Below are positions 33,374 through 42,490 of a stretch of DNA of 64,000 bases, piece by piece (within the stretch, counting starts at the first letter, position 1; every line of letters starts with the position of its first letter). The DNA is from JBGQOG01 sp052113705 (GTDB lineage Bacteria; Pseudomonadota; Alphaproteobacteria; Rhodobacterales; Rhodobacteraceae). The stretch spans positions 14,824-78,823 of the forward strand of contig NZ_JBGQOG010000021.1 in NCBI RefSeq assembly GCF_052113705.1, in the 5' to 3' direction. The position numbers were made by a program, and so were the translations under genes. A model generated the notes under the pieces. It saw only the letters and a list, made by a program, of their open reading frames with translations, was not told the origin of the DNA and ran no database searches.

Positions 33374-34357
33374 CTAGCCGCGCGCGGGGGCCTCGACATC
33401 CGAGAAGACCTGTACCGCGTCGGGCAGGCGCGCGCCTTGCACTTCGATGGCGCGCACGGCGGTATTGAGTTCGGCCAGTTCCTCGGCCGAGAAGGTGATA
33501 TCCATTGCGCCGGCGTTTTGCTGCATATGCGCCATCTGCGTGGTGCCCGGGATCGGCACGATCCACGGCTTTTGCGCCATCAGCCAGGCCAGCGCGATCT
33601 GCGCCGGCGCGGCCTCTTTGCGCGCGGCCCAATCCACCAGCAGCGTCACCAGCGCCATGTTGTGCGCCAGGTTTTCGGTAGCAAACCGCCCCTCGATGCC
33701 ACGGATATCGCCCGCCGCAAAGGTGGTGGCAGCATCAATGGCCCCGGTCAGGAAGCCGACGCCCAGCGGGCTCCACGGCACGAAACCGATGCCGAGTTCT
33801 TCGCAGGCCGCCAGCACGTTGTTGGTTTCCACCCCGCGCCACAGCATCGAATATTCGCTTTGCACGGCGCTGACCGGCAGTTCGGCATGGGCGCGGCGCA
33901 GGGTGTTCAGACCCATTTCGCACAGGCCCCACTGCAGCACCTTGCCCTCGGCGGCCAAATCCTTGATGGCGCCTGCGACATCCTCGATCGGCACTTCGGG
34001 GTCGACGCGGTGTTGGTAAAGCAGGTCGATGCGGTCGGTTTTCAGGCGTGACAGCATACCTTCGACCACCAGCTTGATATGGTCGGGCTTGATGTTCAGG
34101 CCGGGCAGCCGCGCGCCGGTCTGCTGGTCGATGTTCCAGCCGAATTTCGTGGCCACCACGATCTGGTCGCGGAACCCGGCGATGCCTTCACCAAGGATGC
34201 GTTCCACCTCATGCGGGCCGTAGGCCTCGGCGGCGTCAAAGAAGGTGATGCCCCGGTCAAAGGCGGCGCGGATGATGGCGTGCATTTCCGGGCGGTAGGG
34301 AATGGTGCGCTGATAGGTGCGGCTCATGTTCTGCACACCAAGGCCGATGCTGGACAC
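33374..34357 (-). CDS. aldo/keto reductase, 5' end frameshifted
   Basis: NADPH-dependent reductase, 327 residues from a GTG at 34357. Catalytic tetrad region visible: FFDAAEAYGPHE (Asp, Tyr), VATKFGWNID (Lys) and LYQHRVDPEVPIEDV (His). The expected first strand (RRLGALEV) lies just upstream in the same frame, together with Ala/Pro-rich signal-like sequence, but no start codon is available. The good start (ATG at 34475 with AAAAGGAGA upstream, MTDDTALN...) is in another frame. So the 5' end appears frameshifted and the exported form may not be made. Homologous to the reductase at 39180. Confidence 0.8.
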   Translation of the reverse strand: MSSIGLGVQNMSRTYQRTIPYRPEMHAIIRAAFDRGITFFDAAEAYGPHEVERILGEGIAGFRDQIVVATKFGWNIDQQTGARLPGLNIKPDHIKLVVEGMLSRLKTDRIDLLYQHRVDPEVPIEDVAGAIKDLAAEGKVLQWGLCEMGLNTLRRAHAELPVSAVQSEYSMLWRGVETNNVLAACEELGIGFVPWSPLGVGFLTGAIDAATTFAAGDIRGIEGRFATENLAHNMALVTLLVDWAARKEAAPAQIALAWLMAQKPWIVPIPGTTQMAHMQQNAGAMDITFSAEELAELNTAVRAIEVQGARLPDAVQVFSDVEAPARG

Positions 34358-34467
34358 CTCCAGCGCGCCAAGGCGGCGGCGACCGGCGGCGGGGGCTGCG
34401 GCAGGGGCGGTTTGGGCCTGCGCGGCCCCGATCAGCGGTGCGGCGGCCGATATTCAAAGCGGTGTCG

Positions 34468-35181
34468 TCAGTCATGGGTCGTCTCCTTTTCGGGATTGGA
34501 TAGCGTACGGTGCCGCGCCAAAAGCCGGACAACGGCATGGGCCAGCACCGCGTAAAGCACCATGATCGCCAGCCAATGGGCGAAATACGGCAGGGTAGAT
34601 TCGTTGAAATCCCACATGATCAGGCTGTAGTCGAAGCCCAGTCGGGTGCCCAAACCCATCACGAATGAGCTGTTGATGCCGGTCAGGGCCACCAGACCAG
34701 CCAGCGCCCAGAGGCCGAGGCCAAGGATGCGGTTGTGAAGGATGGGCAGCCGCGACCGCGCCAGACCGGCCACGATATGCCAGTGCAGCCCGATATGCAG
34801 GCCGACGATCACCACCAGCCAATAGGCTGCGAACCAGTGGATCTCGCGCAGGGTGAACAGGCCGGGATTGTTCAGAAAGTCGCGCAGCGCTTCGGAGATC
34901 AGCAGGCTGGTGACCAGCATGACCAGCATCGTGACAGCCAGCATCAGGTTCAGCCCCAGCCGCACCCGCCGCGCCGCGTCATAGCGCCCGCGCCGGAGTG
35001 CGCCGAACCAGCGCCGGTTCAGGATCAGATGCCGCCCGACCAGCAGCAGAAAGGCGGTGCCCATCACCTCATGCGCAATGTTGCCAAGCCACCAATAGCC
35101 CATGCAGGCCAAAAGCAGCCCAAGGGCAATTCCATCGGGCAGCAGGCGCGTGATCAGTAGGTTGCGGGCGACGACGGCCAT
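34468..35181 (-). CDS. DUF4405 domain protein, predicted membrane b-type cytochrome (A)
   Basis: A 237-residue membrane protein with five or six predicted helices and well-placed His residues for b-haem (GNIAHEVMG, LVGRHLIL, REIHWFAAYW, GLHIGLHWHI). The family resembles cytochrome b561-type quinol or hydrogenase subunits. It begins on the last base of the cytochrome P460-like stop codon (1-bp overlap), so both are coupled. It probably passes electrons between quinone and the periplasmic haem protein. A paralogue is at 56398-57123. Confidence 0.85.
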   Translation of the reverse strand: MAVVARNLLITRLLPDGIALGLLLACMGYWWLGNIAHEVMGTAFLLLVGRHLILNRRWFGALRRGRYDAARRVRLGLNLMLAVTMLVMLVTSLLISEALRDFLNNPGLFTLREIHWFAAYWLVVIVGLHIGLHWHIVAGLARSRLPILHNRILGLGLWALAGLVALTGINSSFVMGLGTRLGFDYSLIMWDFNESTLPYFAHWLAIMVLYAVLAHAVVRLLARHRTLSNPEKETTHD

Positions 35182-35621
35182 CAGTCGAAGCTGCGCAAGT
35201 CGTTGTAGGTGAACATGAACTCGCGGTCTTCACGCGACTGGTGGCAGGATTGGCAGCGCGAGGTCGTCTCATCCACGTTGATCGAGCGGTCTGGCCAGAA
35301 CCATTGGAACTGCCAGTCGGCGGTGCGCTGATCGGGATCATCGGCGCCCCAACCCTCGCCGTTCTGCATAACGAAATAGCGGTAAACCTCGCCCTCGCGG
35401 TAATCGACCAGCACGACATGGGTGCCGAAAGGGATTGGCTGGCCTGCCTCGACCGCGTCAATCGCGGCGCGGCTGGTCAGCATGTGTTCGGTCACCTCGC
35501 CGCGGGTGACGGTGGTGTAATGCTCCAGCTGGTCCAGCGGCGGGAAGGTCACGCGGTTGGGTTCCGCCCATGCGGGCAGGCCAAGCATGACGATGGCGGT
35601 GATGAGGGCAAATTTGCGCAT
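35181..35621 (-). CDS. cytochrome P460-like c-type haem protein (A)
   Basis: A 146-residue exported protein. Signal peptide MRKFALITAIVMLGLPAWA (1-19). One haem c site, CQSCHQ (~124-129), near the C-terminus, preceded by VYRYFVMQNGEGWG and WQFQWFWPD, which match the cytochrome P460-like family (VSYFVMEKGEGWG in the paralogue at 55934). True P460 enzymes oxidise hydroxylamine or NO, but this branch's activity is unknown. First gene of the redox operon. LysR regulator lies just upstream on the same strand. Confidence 0.82.
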   Translation of the reverse strand: MRKFALITAIVMLGLPAWAEPNRVTFPPLDQLEHYTTVTRGEVTEHMLTSRAAIDAVEAGQPIPFGTHVVLVDYREGEVYRYFVMQNGEGWGADDPDQRTADWQFQWFWPDRSINVDETTSRCQSCHQSREDREFMFTYNDLRSFD

Positions 35622-35760
35622 GGCGATGGCGGTATCTCCCTGAAAGGTTCAGGGGGCAGAAAACCATGTGTCGCGCCCGGTGATTAGCCGGTCATCCGCA
35701 CAAGACCCTATAAGCCAGGCCGCTTAATCACAATTCGTTGATAAGTATTTGATGGGCTGC

Positions 35761-36654
35761 TCACATCCGGTGGCGCAGGGTCTGCACCACCAGCGCGAAT
35801 GCCGTAGAGTGCTGGCGTCGGCTGGGGTAGTAAAGGTGATAGCCGGGGAAGGTCGGGCACCAGTCGTCAAGCACCGAAATCAGAGCGCCACTGGCAATAT
35901 CGGCGCGCGCAAAGGGTTCGGGCAGATAGACCAGCCCTTGCCCGTCCAGCGCCGCATTGTGCCGTAGGGCCAGGCTGTTCACCGTCAAAGGCCCCTCGAC
36001 CCGCACCCGCAATTCGCGGCCGTCCTTCTCGAACTCCCAGGCGAAGATCTCGTTCAGGGTTGGCATGCGCATGTTGATGCAGCGATGGCCGATCAAGTCT
36101 TGCGGCACCACCGGCGCGGGGTTTGCGGCCAGATAGCCGGGGGTCGCCACCACCGCCATGCGCATGTCGGGGCCGATGCGCACCGCGACCATGTCCTTGG
36201 CCACCCGTTCCCCCAACCGCACCCCGGCGTCGAACCGTTCGGCCACAATATCGGTCAGCCCGTAATCGACCGAGATTTCGACATGAATATCGGGATATTC
36301 GGCCAGCAGCGGGGCCAGCGCCGGTTGCAGGATCGACACCGCCACATGTTCCCCGGCGCTGATGCGCACCGATCCGGCTGGCCGGTCGCGCAGATCGCCC
36401 AGCGTATCCAGCGCGGTCTCGATCTCCGAAAACTGCGGGCCGATGCTGTCCAGCAGCCTCTGCCCCGCCTCGGTGGGTGCCACGCTGCGGGTGGACCGCG
36501 ATAACAGCCGCACGCCAAGGCCTTCCTCCAGTTGGCGCACGGTCTGACTGAGCGCGGATTGCGACATGCCCAGTTGTGCCGCAGCGCGGGTAAAGCTGCC
36601 GGCCACAGCCACCGCGACAAAGGCATGAAGGTCGTTGAAACTGCGGCGCGGCAT
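35761..36654 (-). CDS. LysR family transcriptional regulator (module A)
   Basis: A 297-residue LysR regulator. Helix-turn-helix at ~18-37 (GSFTRAAAQLGMSQSALSQT), effector domain with FDAGVRLGERV and the C-terminal WCPTFPGYHLYYPSRRQHST. Close in type to the regulator at 53740. It is divergent from the MFS gene, with an inverted repeat in the gap, and lies upstream of the redox operon. Confidence 0.92.
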   Translation of the reverse strand: MPRRSFNDLHAFVAVAVAGSFTRAAAQLGMSQSALSQTVRQLEEGLGVRLLSRSTRSVAPTEAGQRLLDSIGPQFSEIETALDTLGDLRDRPAGSVRISAGEHVAVSILQPALAPLLAEYPDIHVEISVDYGLTDIVAERFDAGVRLGERVAKDMVAVRIGPDMRMAVVATPGYLAANPAPVVPQDLIGHRCINMRMPTLNEIFAWEFEKDGRELRVRVEGPLTVNSLALRHNAALDGQGLVYLPEPFARADIASGALISVLDDWCPTFPGYHLYYPSRRQHSTAFALVVQTLRHRM

Positions 36655-36669
36655 TAAGATGACCTGCTT

Positions 36670-36688
36670 ATAGACCCATTCGGTTTAT
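36670..36688. promoter_or_regulatory. LysR-type binding site
   Basis: ATAGACC-CATTC-GGTTTAT, an imperfect 7-bp inverted repeat (one mismatch) in the 81-bp gap between the LysR and MFS genes. Confidence 0.5.
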
Positions 36689-36735
36689 ACACTCTAATTG
36701 ATGGATGCCTTTGCGGCTAGATTGCATTTCGCACC

Positions 36736-38115
36736 ATGAAAGCACTCAAGATGTCCAACCGCACCGCAATCCTTGCGATTATCGTTCTGACCTATGTGAT
36801 GATCGTGCTTGATATTTCCATCGTACTGACCGGCTTGCCGCGCATCGAGGCCGAGCTTGGCTTTACCGAGGCGGGCCTGTCCTGGGTTTCTACCGCCTAT
36901 ACCTTGTGCTTCGGTGGCTTCTTGCTGCTGGGCGCGCGGCTTGGCGATGTGTTTGGCCGCAGGCGGATGTTCCTGATCGGGCTTTCGGTCTTTGGCTTTG
37001 CTTCACTGCTGATCGGCTTTGCACAGGGGCCGGGGATGCTGGTGGCCGCACGGGCTTTGCAAGGGATGGGGGCGGCGGTCCTGGCGCCTTCGACGCTGGC
37101 GCTGTTGCAGGTCACCTTCCGCCCGGGGCCAGAGCGGACGCGGGCGCTGGCCGCCCATGCCGCCGCTGCCGGGGTTTCGGCCAGCTTCGGGCTGGTGCTG
37201 GGCGGGGTGCTGGCCGATCTGGTGTCCTGGCGGGCGGGGTTTTTCCTGAACCTTCCTGTCAGCCTTGGGCTGGCGCTCGCGGCGCTGCGCCATGTTTCGG
37301 ACACCGACACGCAGGGCGGGCTGATTGACCTGCCGGGGGCCGCGACATCGACCTTCGGGATCGGCGCGCTGGTCTACGGCATGATCCATGCGGCCACGGC
37401 GGGCTGGCAGGATGCCGTCACGCTGGCGGCAGTTGCGGCGGGGGCGGTCAGTCTGGCGCTGTTTATCCTTGGTCAGTCGCGGGCGGCCCAGCCCCTGCTG
37501 CCGCTGCGGCTGTTTGCCAGTCGTGCGCGTTCGGGGGCCTATCTGGCGCGGGTGCTGTTTCTGGGGGCGAATGTGTCTTTCTACTTCTTCATGTCGCAGT
37601 ATTTCCAGCAGGGTCTGGGCTACAGCGCCCTGACAACCGGGCTGGCCTTCCTGCCGACAACTTTGGTTAATTTTGCCGCCGCGCTGTCCGGACCACGACT
37701 GATCGCGCGGTTTGGTGGTGGGGCGGTGCTGATCGCCAGCCTTGCCACCAGCCTGATCGGTTTCGTCGGACTGGCGCTGATCACGCCTGACAGCGGGTTC
37801 TGGCTGGGTCTGATGCTGCCGATGGTCTTCCTTGGCTTTGGACAGGGCGGCGCGCTGGCCCCGCTGACCGCCGCCGGGATCAGTGGGGCTGCGGCAAATG
37901 ACGCCGGGGCGGCTTCGGGGGTGGTGAATGTCGCGCATCAGATTGGCAGTTCGCTGGGTCTTGGCGTGCTGATCTCGGTCGCCGCTCCGGCGGGCGGCAT
38001 CATCGCCCGCACCGCCCATGCGATGACCGGCGGCGCGGTGATGATCGCGCTGACCGTGGCGGTCGCGCTGGCCTTCGGGCTTGTGACCCGCCGCCACACA
38101 GTTGTGGCAAGCTGA
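36736..38115 (+). CDS. MFS transporter, DHA2-like drug efflux type
   Basis: A 459-residue membrane protein with 12-14 predicted helices. Family features: LDISIVLTGLPRIEAELGFT in helix 1, the loop motif GARLGDVFGRRRMF (~72-85), and the antiporter motif C-like LGGVLADLVSWRAGFFLNLP (~156-175). It probably exports a toxic compound by proton antiport. Likely controlled by the divergent LysR regulator and cotranscribed with the hydrolase and aldo/keto reductase genes after it. Confidence 0.88.
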   Translation: MKALKMSNRTAILAIIVLTYVMIVLDISIVLTGLPRIEAELGFTEAGLSWVSTAYTLCFGGFLLLGARLGDVFGRRRMFLIGLSVFGFASLLIGFAQGPGMLVAARALQGMGAAVLAPSTLALLQVTFRPGPERTRALAAHAAAAGVSASFGLVLGGVLADLVSWRAGFFLNLPVSLGLALAALRHVSDTDTQGGLIDLPGAATSTFGIGALVYGMIHAATAGWQDAVTLAAVAAGAVSLALFILGQSRAAQPLLPLRLFASRARSGAYLARVLFLGANVSFYFFMSQYFQQGLGYSALTTGLAFLPTTLVNFAAALSGPRLIARFGGGAVLIASLATSLIGFVGLALITPDSGFWLGLMLPMVFLGFGQGGALAPLTAAGISGAAANDAGAASGVVNVAHQIGSSLGLGVLISVAAPAGGIIARTAHAMTGGAVMIALTVAVALAFGLVTRRHTVVAS

Positions 38116-38123
38116 AAGGACAG

Positions 38124-39134
38124 ATGATGACCTTTCGTGACACGCTGCTGATGATGCCGGTGCTGCTGTCGCTGCCCGCCTTGGCACTGGCCGAGGCTCC
38201 GGGCGCAACCGGAGAGACCGTCCCTGTGACGCAAGACTTCGCCACCGGCGGCGGCCCGCTGTCGCCTGATGGCACAGTGGCCGATATTCTGAACCACCCG
38301 GCCTTTGCAGGCTTTGCCGAACGTATCCTGCCTTGGGATGACCACGCGCCGGACCCCGCGCTTCCGCTGGCGCAGTTGGGCCGCCTGCTGCCCTATCACA
38401 GCGCGGTCGATACCGGCACGGTGGTGGTGGGCCTGAACCGGATAATCCGCGATGCGGCTGCCGGGCAGACGGTGTTCTACGAGTTCTACCCGGCGGCCAC
38501 GCGCACCGCCGATCCAGCCAAGGCCAGAACCGGCCTGTTCTTCTATCGCGGAAAGCCCGGCGCCCCCTTTGCGGTGATCGCGCCGGGCGGCGGCTTCGCC
38601 TACGTCGGATCGCTGCACGAAGGCTTTCCCTATGCGCAAGAAATCAGCGAAAGTGGCCTGAACGCTTTCGTGCTGAAATACCGCGCCGGTCAGGGCGGAC
38701 AGGCCGCGACTCAGGATCTGGCCGCCGCGATCACTTGGATCTTCGCCAATGCCGGGGAGCTGGGCGTCAGCACCAAAGGCTACGCGCTGTGGGGCAGTTC
38801 CGCCGGGGCACGAATGGCAGCCTTCATCGGCTCGCACGGCCCCGCCGCGTTCGGCGGCGCAGATCTGCCCCGGCCCACCGCTGTCATCATGGCCTATACC
38901 AGCCACGCCGATCTGGCCGCGACCGAGCCGCCCACCTTTGTAGTGGTCGGTGAACAGGACGGCATCGCCCCGCCTGCCACTATGGAACGCCGCATCGACG
39001 CCCTGCGCCGGATCGGCACGCCGGTCCAATATCACCGCATTCCCGCCGTCGGCCATGGTTTTGGCACCGGCACCGGAACCCCTGCCGAAGGCTGGATCGC
39101 GAAAGCCATCCGCTTCTGGCAAAGCCAGCTTTGA
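38124..39134 (+). CDS. alpha/beta hydrolase, predicted exported
   Basis: A 336-residue hydrolase. The N-terminus looks like a signal peptide (LLMMPVLLSLPALALA, cleavage near 23). Oxyanion loop APGGGFAYVG (~154), nucleophile GSSAG (~216-220), Asp in VVVGEQDGIAPP (~274) and His in AVGHGFG (~306) complete the triad. Resembles acetylxylan-esterase/BD-FAE-type carboxylesterases. Begins 8 bp after the MFS gene. Confidence 0.85.
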   Translation: MMTFRDTLLMMPVLLSLPALALAEAPGATGETVPVTQDFATGGGPLSPDGTVADILNHPAFAGFAERILPWDDHAPDPALPLAQLGRLLPYHSAVDTGTVVVGLNRIIRDAAAGQTVFYEFYPAATRTADPAKARTGLFFYRGKPGAPFAVIAPGGGFAYVGSLHEGFPYAQEISESGLNAFVLKYRAGQGGQAATQDLAAAITWIFANAGELGVSTKGYALWGSSAGARMAAFIGSHGPAAFGGADLPRPTAVIMAYTSHADLAATEPPTFVVVGEQDGIAPPATMERRIDALRRIGTPVQYHRIPAVGHGFGTGTGTPAEGWIAKAIRFWQSQL

Positions 39135-39179
39135 CACGGGCCTTGCCGCCCGGGCCTTACAACATCAAGGAGAACACCG

Positions 39180-40169
39180 ATGAAATACAGAACTCTTGGC
39201 ACGCTGAAAGTCTCCGCCCTTGGCCTTGGCTGCATGGGCATGAGCGGCGTCTACGGCCCAGGCGTCGCGCGGCCCGATATGGTCCGGCTGATCCGCGACG
39301 CCCATGATCGTGGCGTGACGCATTTCGACACCGCCGAGGCCTATGGCCCCTTTGCCAATGAGGAATTGCTGGGCGAAGCGCTGGAGCCGATCCGCGACAA
39401 GGTCGTCATCGCCACCAAATTCGGCTTCGACATCGACCTTGCGACCGGCGCCCGTAGCGGTGGCACCAACAGCCGCCCCGACCATATCAAGGCGGTGGTC
39501 GAGGCGCAGCTGAAACGCCTGCGCACCGATCACATCGACCTGCTTTATCAGCACCGCGTCGATCCCGCCGTCCCGATCGAGGATGTGGCCGGTGCCGTCC
39601 GCGATCTGATCGCCGAAGGCAAGGTCGGCCATTTCGGGCTGTCCGAGGCAGGTATCCAAACCATCCGCCGCGCCTATGCCGTACAGCCAGTGACGGCGGT
39701 GCAAAGCGAATATTCGCTGTTCTGGCGCGGTCCGGAATTGGAACTTCTACCGCTGCTGGAAGAACTGGGCATCGGCTTTGTGCCCTTCAGCCCGCTGGGC
39801 GCGGGGTTCCTGACCGGCAAGATCGACGAATCCACGACTTTTGAGAAAGACGATTTCCGCAACTTCGTGCCGCGTTTTTCGGCGGATGCCCGCAAGGCCA
39901 ACATGGCACTGGTCGAGGTGGTGAAACGGATTGCATCACGCACTTGCACAACTCCGGCACAGATAGCACTGGGTTGGCTTCTGGCCCAAAAGCCATGGAT
40001 CGCGCCGATCCCGGGCACCACAAAGCTGCACCGCCTGGACGAAAATCTTGGTGCCGTAGATCTGGAAATGACACAGGCCGAACTTGCGGAAATCGAAAAA
40101 GAGGCCGCCAACATCGAGGTGCAGGGCGAAAGGCTGCCTGAAGCGGTGCTGAAAATGACAGGGCTGTAA
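39180..40169 (+). CDS. aldo/keto reductase
   Basis: A 329-residue NADPH-dependent reductase of the AKR12/13 type. It opens MKYRTLGTLKVSALGLGCMG, has FDTAEAYGPFANEE (Asp and Tyr), VIATKFGFDID (Lys) and LLYQHRVDPAVPIEDV (His), and the NADP region APIPGTTKLHRLDEN. AAGGAG precedes the start. Paralogue of 33374-34357 but with an intact N-terminus and no signal peptide, so cytoplasmic. Last gene of the plus-strand part of module A. Confidence 0.93.
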   Translation: MKYRTLGTLKVSALGLGCMGMSGVYGPGVARPDMVRLIRDAHDRGVTHFDTAEAYGPFANEELLGEALEPIRDKVVIATKFGFDIDLATGARSGGTNSRPDHIKAVVEAQLKRLRTDHIDLLYQHRVDPAVPIEDVAGAVRDLIAEGKVGHFGLSEAGIQTIRRAYAVQPVTAVQSEYSLFWRGPELELLPLLEELGIGFVPFSPLGAGFLTGKIDESTTFEKDDFRNFVPRFSADARKANMALVEVVKRIASRTCTTPAQIALGWLLAQKPWIAPIPGTTKLHRLDENLGAVDLEMTQAELAEIEKEAANIEVQGERLPEAVLKMTGL

Positions 40170-40581
40170 AGGGACATCGCGGCGAGAACTTGCCCCTGGA
40201 GCTTGAATCTTCGCTGTGTGGGCCACTAAGACAGCGCACAATCTCGAAAGCTGCGCACGAAAGGCAGCTTTCAGGATTTCTGCGATGCAGCATGGTGTGG
40301 GCGCGGCCGACGGCTTTGGGCCGAGGCTGTCATCTAATCGCATGTCATTTTGCAAGGTCATTCTGTGTTCCGAGGAGCATCGTTTGCCGGGAGCAGTGTC
40401 ATCTTCGCGGTCGGCATAGGCCGCCGCATGGTGGGGCTTCGCGGGGGAACCTTCCGATGTGTGGAACGCACGCCTCAATCCGTTGGGGTGATGGTGCAAC
40501 AGCCTCGGCGGAATGGTTCTGGCCACGTCCCCGGCAGGGACGCCTCGGTGCGTCGGATGGCCGACGTGAATTGGCTATGGA
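40170..40581. other. intergenic region and presumed IS110 end
   Basis: About 410 bp with no gene. The part next to the IS110 transposase should belong to that element, possibly including its non-coding RNA end. The element boundary was not located. Confidence 0.4.
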
Positions 40582-41607
40582 TCAGGCCATGGGTTCGGCC
40601 TCCCGATGGAAGGACTGCCCGGACTTCAGCATGGCGTGCATGATAACGGCCAGCTTGCGCGCGACAGCGATGGCAGCCCGTTTGAAGCCGATCCTTTCGC
40701 GCAGCTTCACCCCCCAGGTTCTCAGCTCGCTCTCGGCGCTGGTGCGCGTCAGCACCACGGTGGCCGCCTCGTAGAGCAAGCCCCGCAGATGGGCATCTCC
40801 ACGTCGCGAGATATGCCCGTCGTAATCGACCTCGCCAGACTGGAAACGCCGCGTGGTCAGCCCGAGCCAGGCACCGACCGATCGTGATGTCCGGAAGTTT
40901 TCCGGATCCTCGATAGCCGTCGTGAAGGATGTTGCGGTGATTGCTCCGATACCGGGGATCGACATCAGCCGCTGGCAGGCCTCGCTGTGCCTGGCGAGGC
41001 GCAGCAACTGGCGGCCGAGTTCGGCGGCGCGGCCCCGGACGGCGGTCCATGCCTCCAACAGCGGCAGGATGACATGTTCAAGGCTGTCCTGTCCCGCAAG
41101 GAGCCGACGGACTTCGGCTTCGAACCGGCCTCCCTTGGCGCCCGGGACGACCAGACCGAACGTCTTCATCAGGCCTCGGATCTGGTTGGAAAGCTCGGTC
41201 GAGATCCGGACCAGGCGCCTGCGGGCGGCGACCAGAGTGCGGACCAGCATGCTGTCGTAGCCCTTCACGCGGACCTCGCGGTAAAAGCCGATCTCGGCCA
41301 GATGGGCCAGACCGTCGGCATCATTGGCATCGGTCTTGTTTGGCGCCATGTCGAGCGCGGCCTTCGCGTGCCGCGCGTCGATGCAAATCGCCGGCAGCCC
41401 TTCGGCGCTCAGAACATGGAAGAACCACACGGACAGCGGGCCGGTCTCGAACACGACACGCTTTGCATCTGGTGCGCGTCGCCGCAGAACCGCGGCAATC
41501 GCCGCCGGGTCCGAGGGACATTTGCCACGCCAGACCCGCCGGCCGCCTCGGCGCACGGAAATCGCCGTCTCTTTCAGAGATACGTCCAGACCGATATAGT
41601 CGCACAT
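40582..41607 (-). CDS. IS110-family transposase (first copy)
   Basis: A 341-residue DEDD recombinase. The N-terminal RuvC-like domain opens YIGLDVSLKETAISV with the first Asp, ETGPLSVWFFHVL with Glu, and NKTDANDADGLAHLAEIG with the paired Asp residues. The C-terminal transposase-20 domain contains LMSIPGIGAITATSF and VGAWLGLTTRRFQSGE, followed by HISRRGDAHLRGLLYEAA with the catalytic Ser region. IS110 enzymes use an RNA encoded in the element's end to choose target and donor. Only distantly related to the copy at 62558. Intact frame. Confidence 0.92.
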   Translation of the reverse strand: MCDYIGLDVSLKETAISVRRGGRRVWRGKCPSDPAAIAAVLRRRAPDAKRVVFETGPLSVWFFHVLSAEGLPAICIDARHAKAALDMAPNKTDANDADGLAHLAEIGFYREVRVKGYDSMLVRTLVAARRRLVRISTELSNQIRGLMKTFGLVVPGAKGGRFEAEVRRLLAGQDSLEHVILPLLEAWTAVRGRAAELGRQLLRLARHSEACQRLMSIPGIGAITATSFTTAIEDPENFRTSRSVGAWLGLTTRRFQSGEVDYDGHISRRGDAHLRGLLYEAATVVLTRTSAESELRTWGVKLRERIGFKRAAIAVARKLAVIMHAMLKSGQSFHREAEPMA

Positions 41608-41790
41608 GGTTGTTCTCCATTCGATGTCTGGGCCCGATGTCCATCGTGAGCCCGTATCTGCATCCTATCGGGGAACAACCACCCGCCCAAAATCCGCTGG
41701 CATTACGGTCGGGGCGACTCGCTCCCGCGATTACCCCATGTGTGGAAACCCCAATATGTGGTATGCTTTCTGCGTTACAGGAGTGCATGT

Positions 41791-42374
41791 ATGTCGGGTT
41801 TCATTGAAGGTGTTGATCGCGAACAGGTGACGCTGTTTCCGGACCGTCTTGAGGACTAGATCGATGAGGATCATCTGGTTAGGGTGGTGGATCTGTTTGT
41901 GAACAGCTTGATCTGGCGGGCCTTGGCTTTGAGCACGCGGCGCATGCGCGGACAGGGCGGCCCGGCTACCATCCCGCCGTTCTGCTGAAGCTCTTCATCT
42001 ATGGCTATCTCAACAGGCTACCATCCAGCCGCAGGCTGAAGCGTGAGGCCGGGCGCAATGTCGAGGTGATGTGGCTGCTTGGGCGCGAGGTGCCGGATCA
42101 CAAGACCATTGCGGATTTCCGGCGTGAGAACGGATCGCCCATCCGCAAGACCTGCGCGCAATTCGTGGAGCTGTGCCGACGGATCGGCACGCTGAAAGGC
42201 GATTGCGTGGCCATCGATGGAAGCAAATTCAAGGCGGTCAACAACCGCGACAAGAACTTCACCAAGGGCAAGATCGCCAGCCGTCTTGCGCATCTGGAGG
42301 CCGATGTCGAACGCTATATCTCCGAGATAGTGCGCATCGACACGGGCGGCTCAAGCAGGAAATCGAGAAACTGA
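41791..42374 (+). pseudogene. IS1182-family transposase remnant
   Basis: Begins MSGFIEGVDREQVTLFPDRL, then a stop in place of Trp, then a 1-bp deletion near 41900, then continues GYHPAVLLKLFIYGYLNR, LLGREVPDHKTIADFRREN and AIDGSKFKAVNNRDKNFTKG. The C-terminal catalytic half is missing. The remnant ends about 40 bp before the FNR/NNR box of nirK. Confidence 0.85.
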
Positions 42375-42411
42375 AGGCCATGGACAAGGCCCTCGGGGAA
42401 ACAACGCGACA

Positions 42412-42425
42412 TTGTGCCAGCGCAA
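42412..42425. promoter_or_regulatory. FNR/NNR-type box upstream of nirK
   Basis: TTGTGCCAGCGCAA, a TTGyG-N4-CrCAA dyad, 66 bp upstream of the nirK start codon. Comparable sites precede nnr and norC in this window. Confidence 0.7.
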
Positions 42426-42490
42426 TATCGGGTCTTTTCGGGATTGCTAGGGTCAGCCCAATCGCGCAACCCATCCGGAAGGAGATCACC

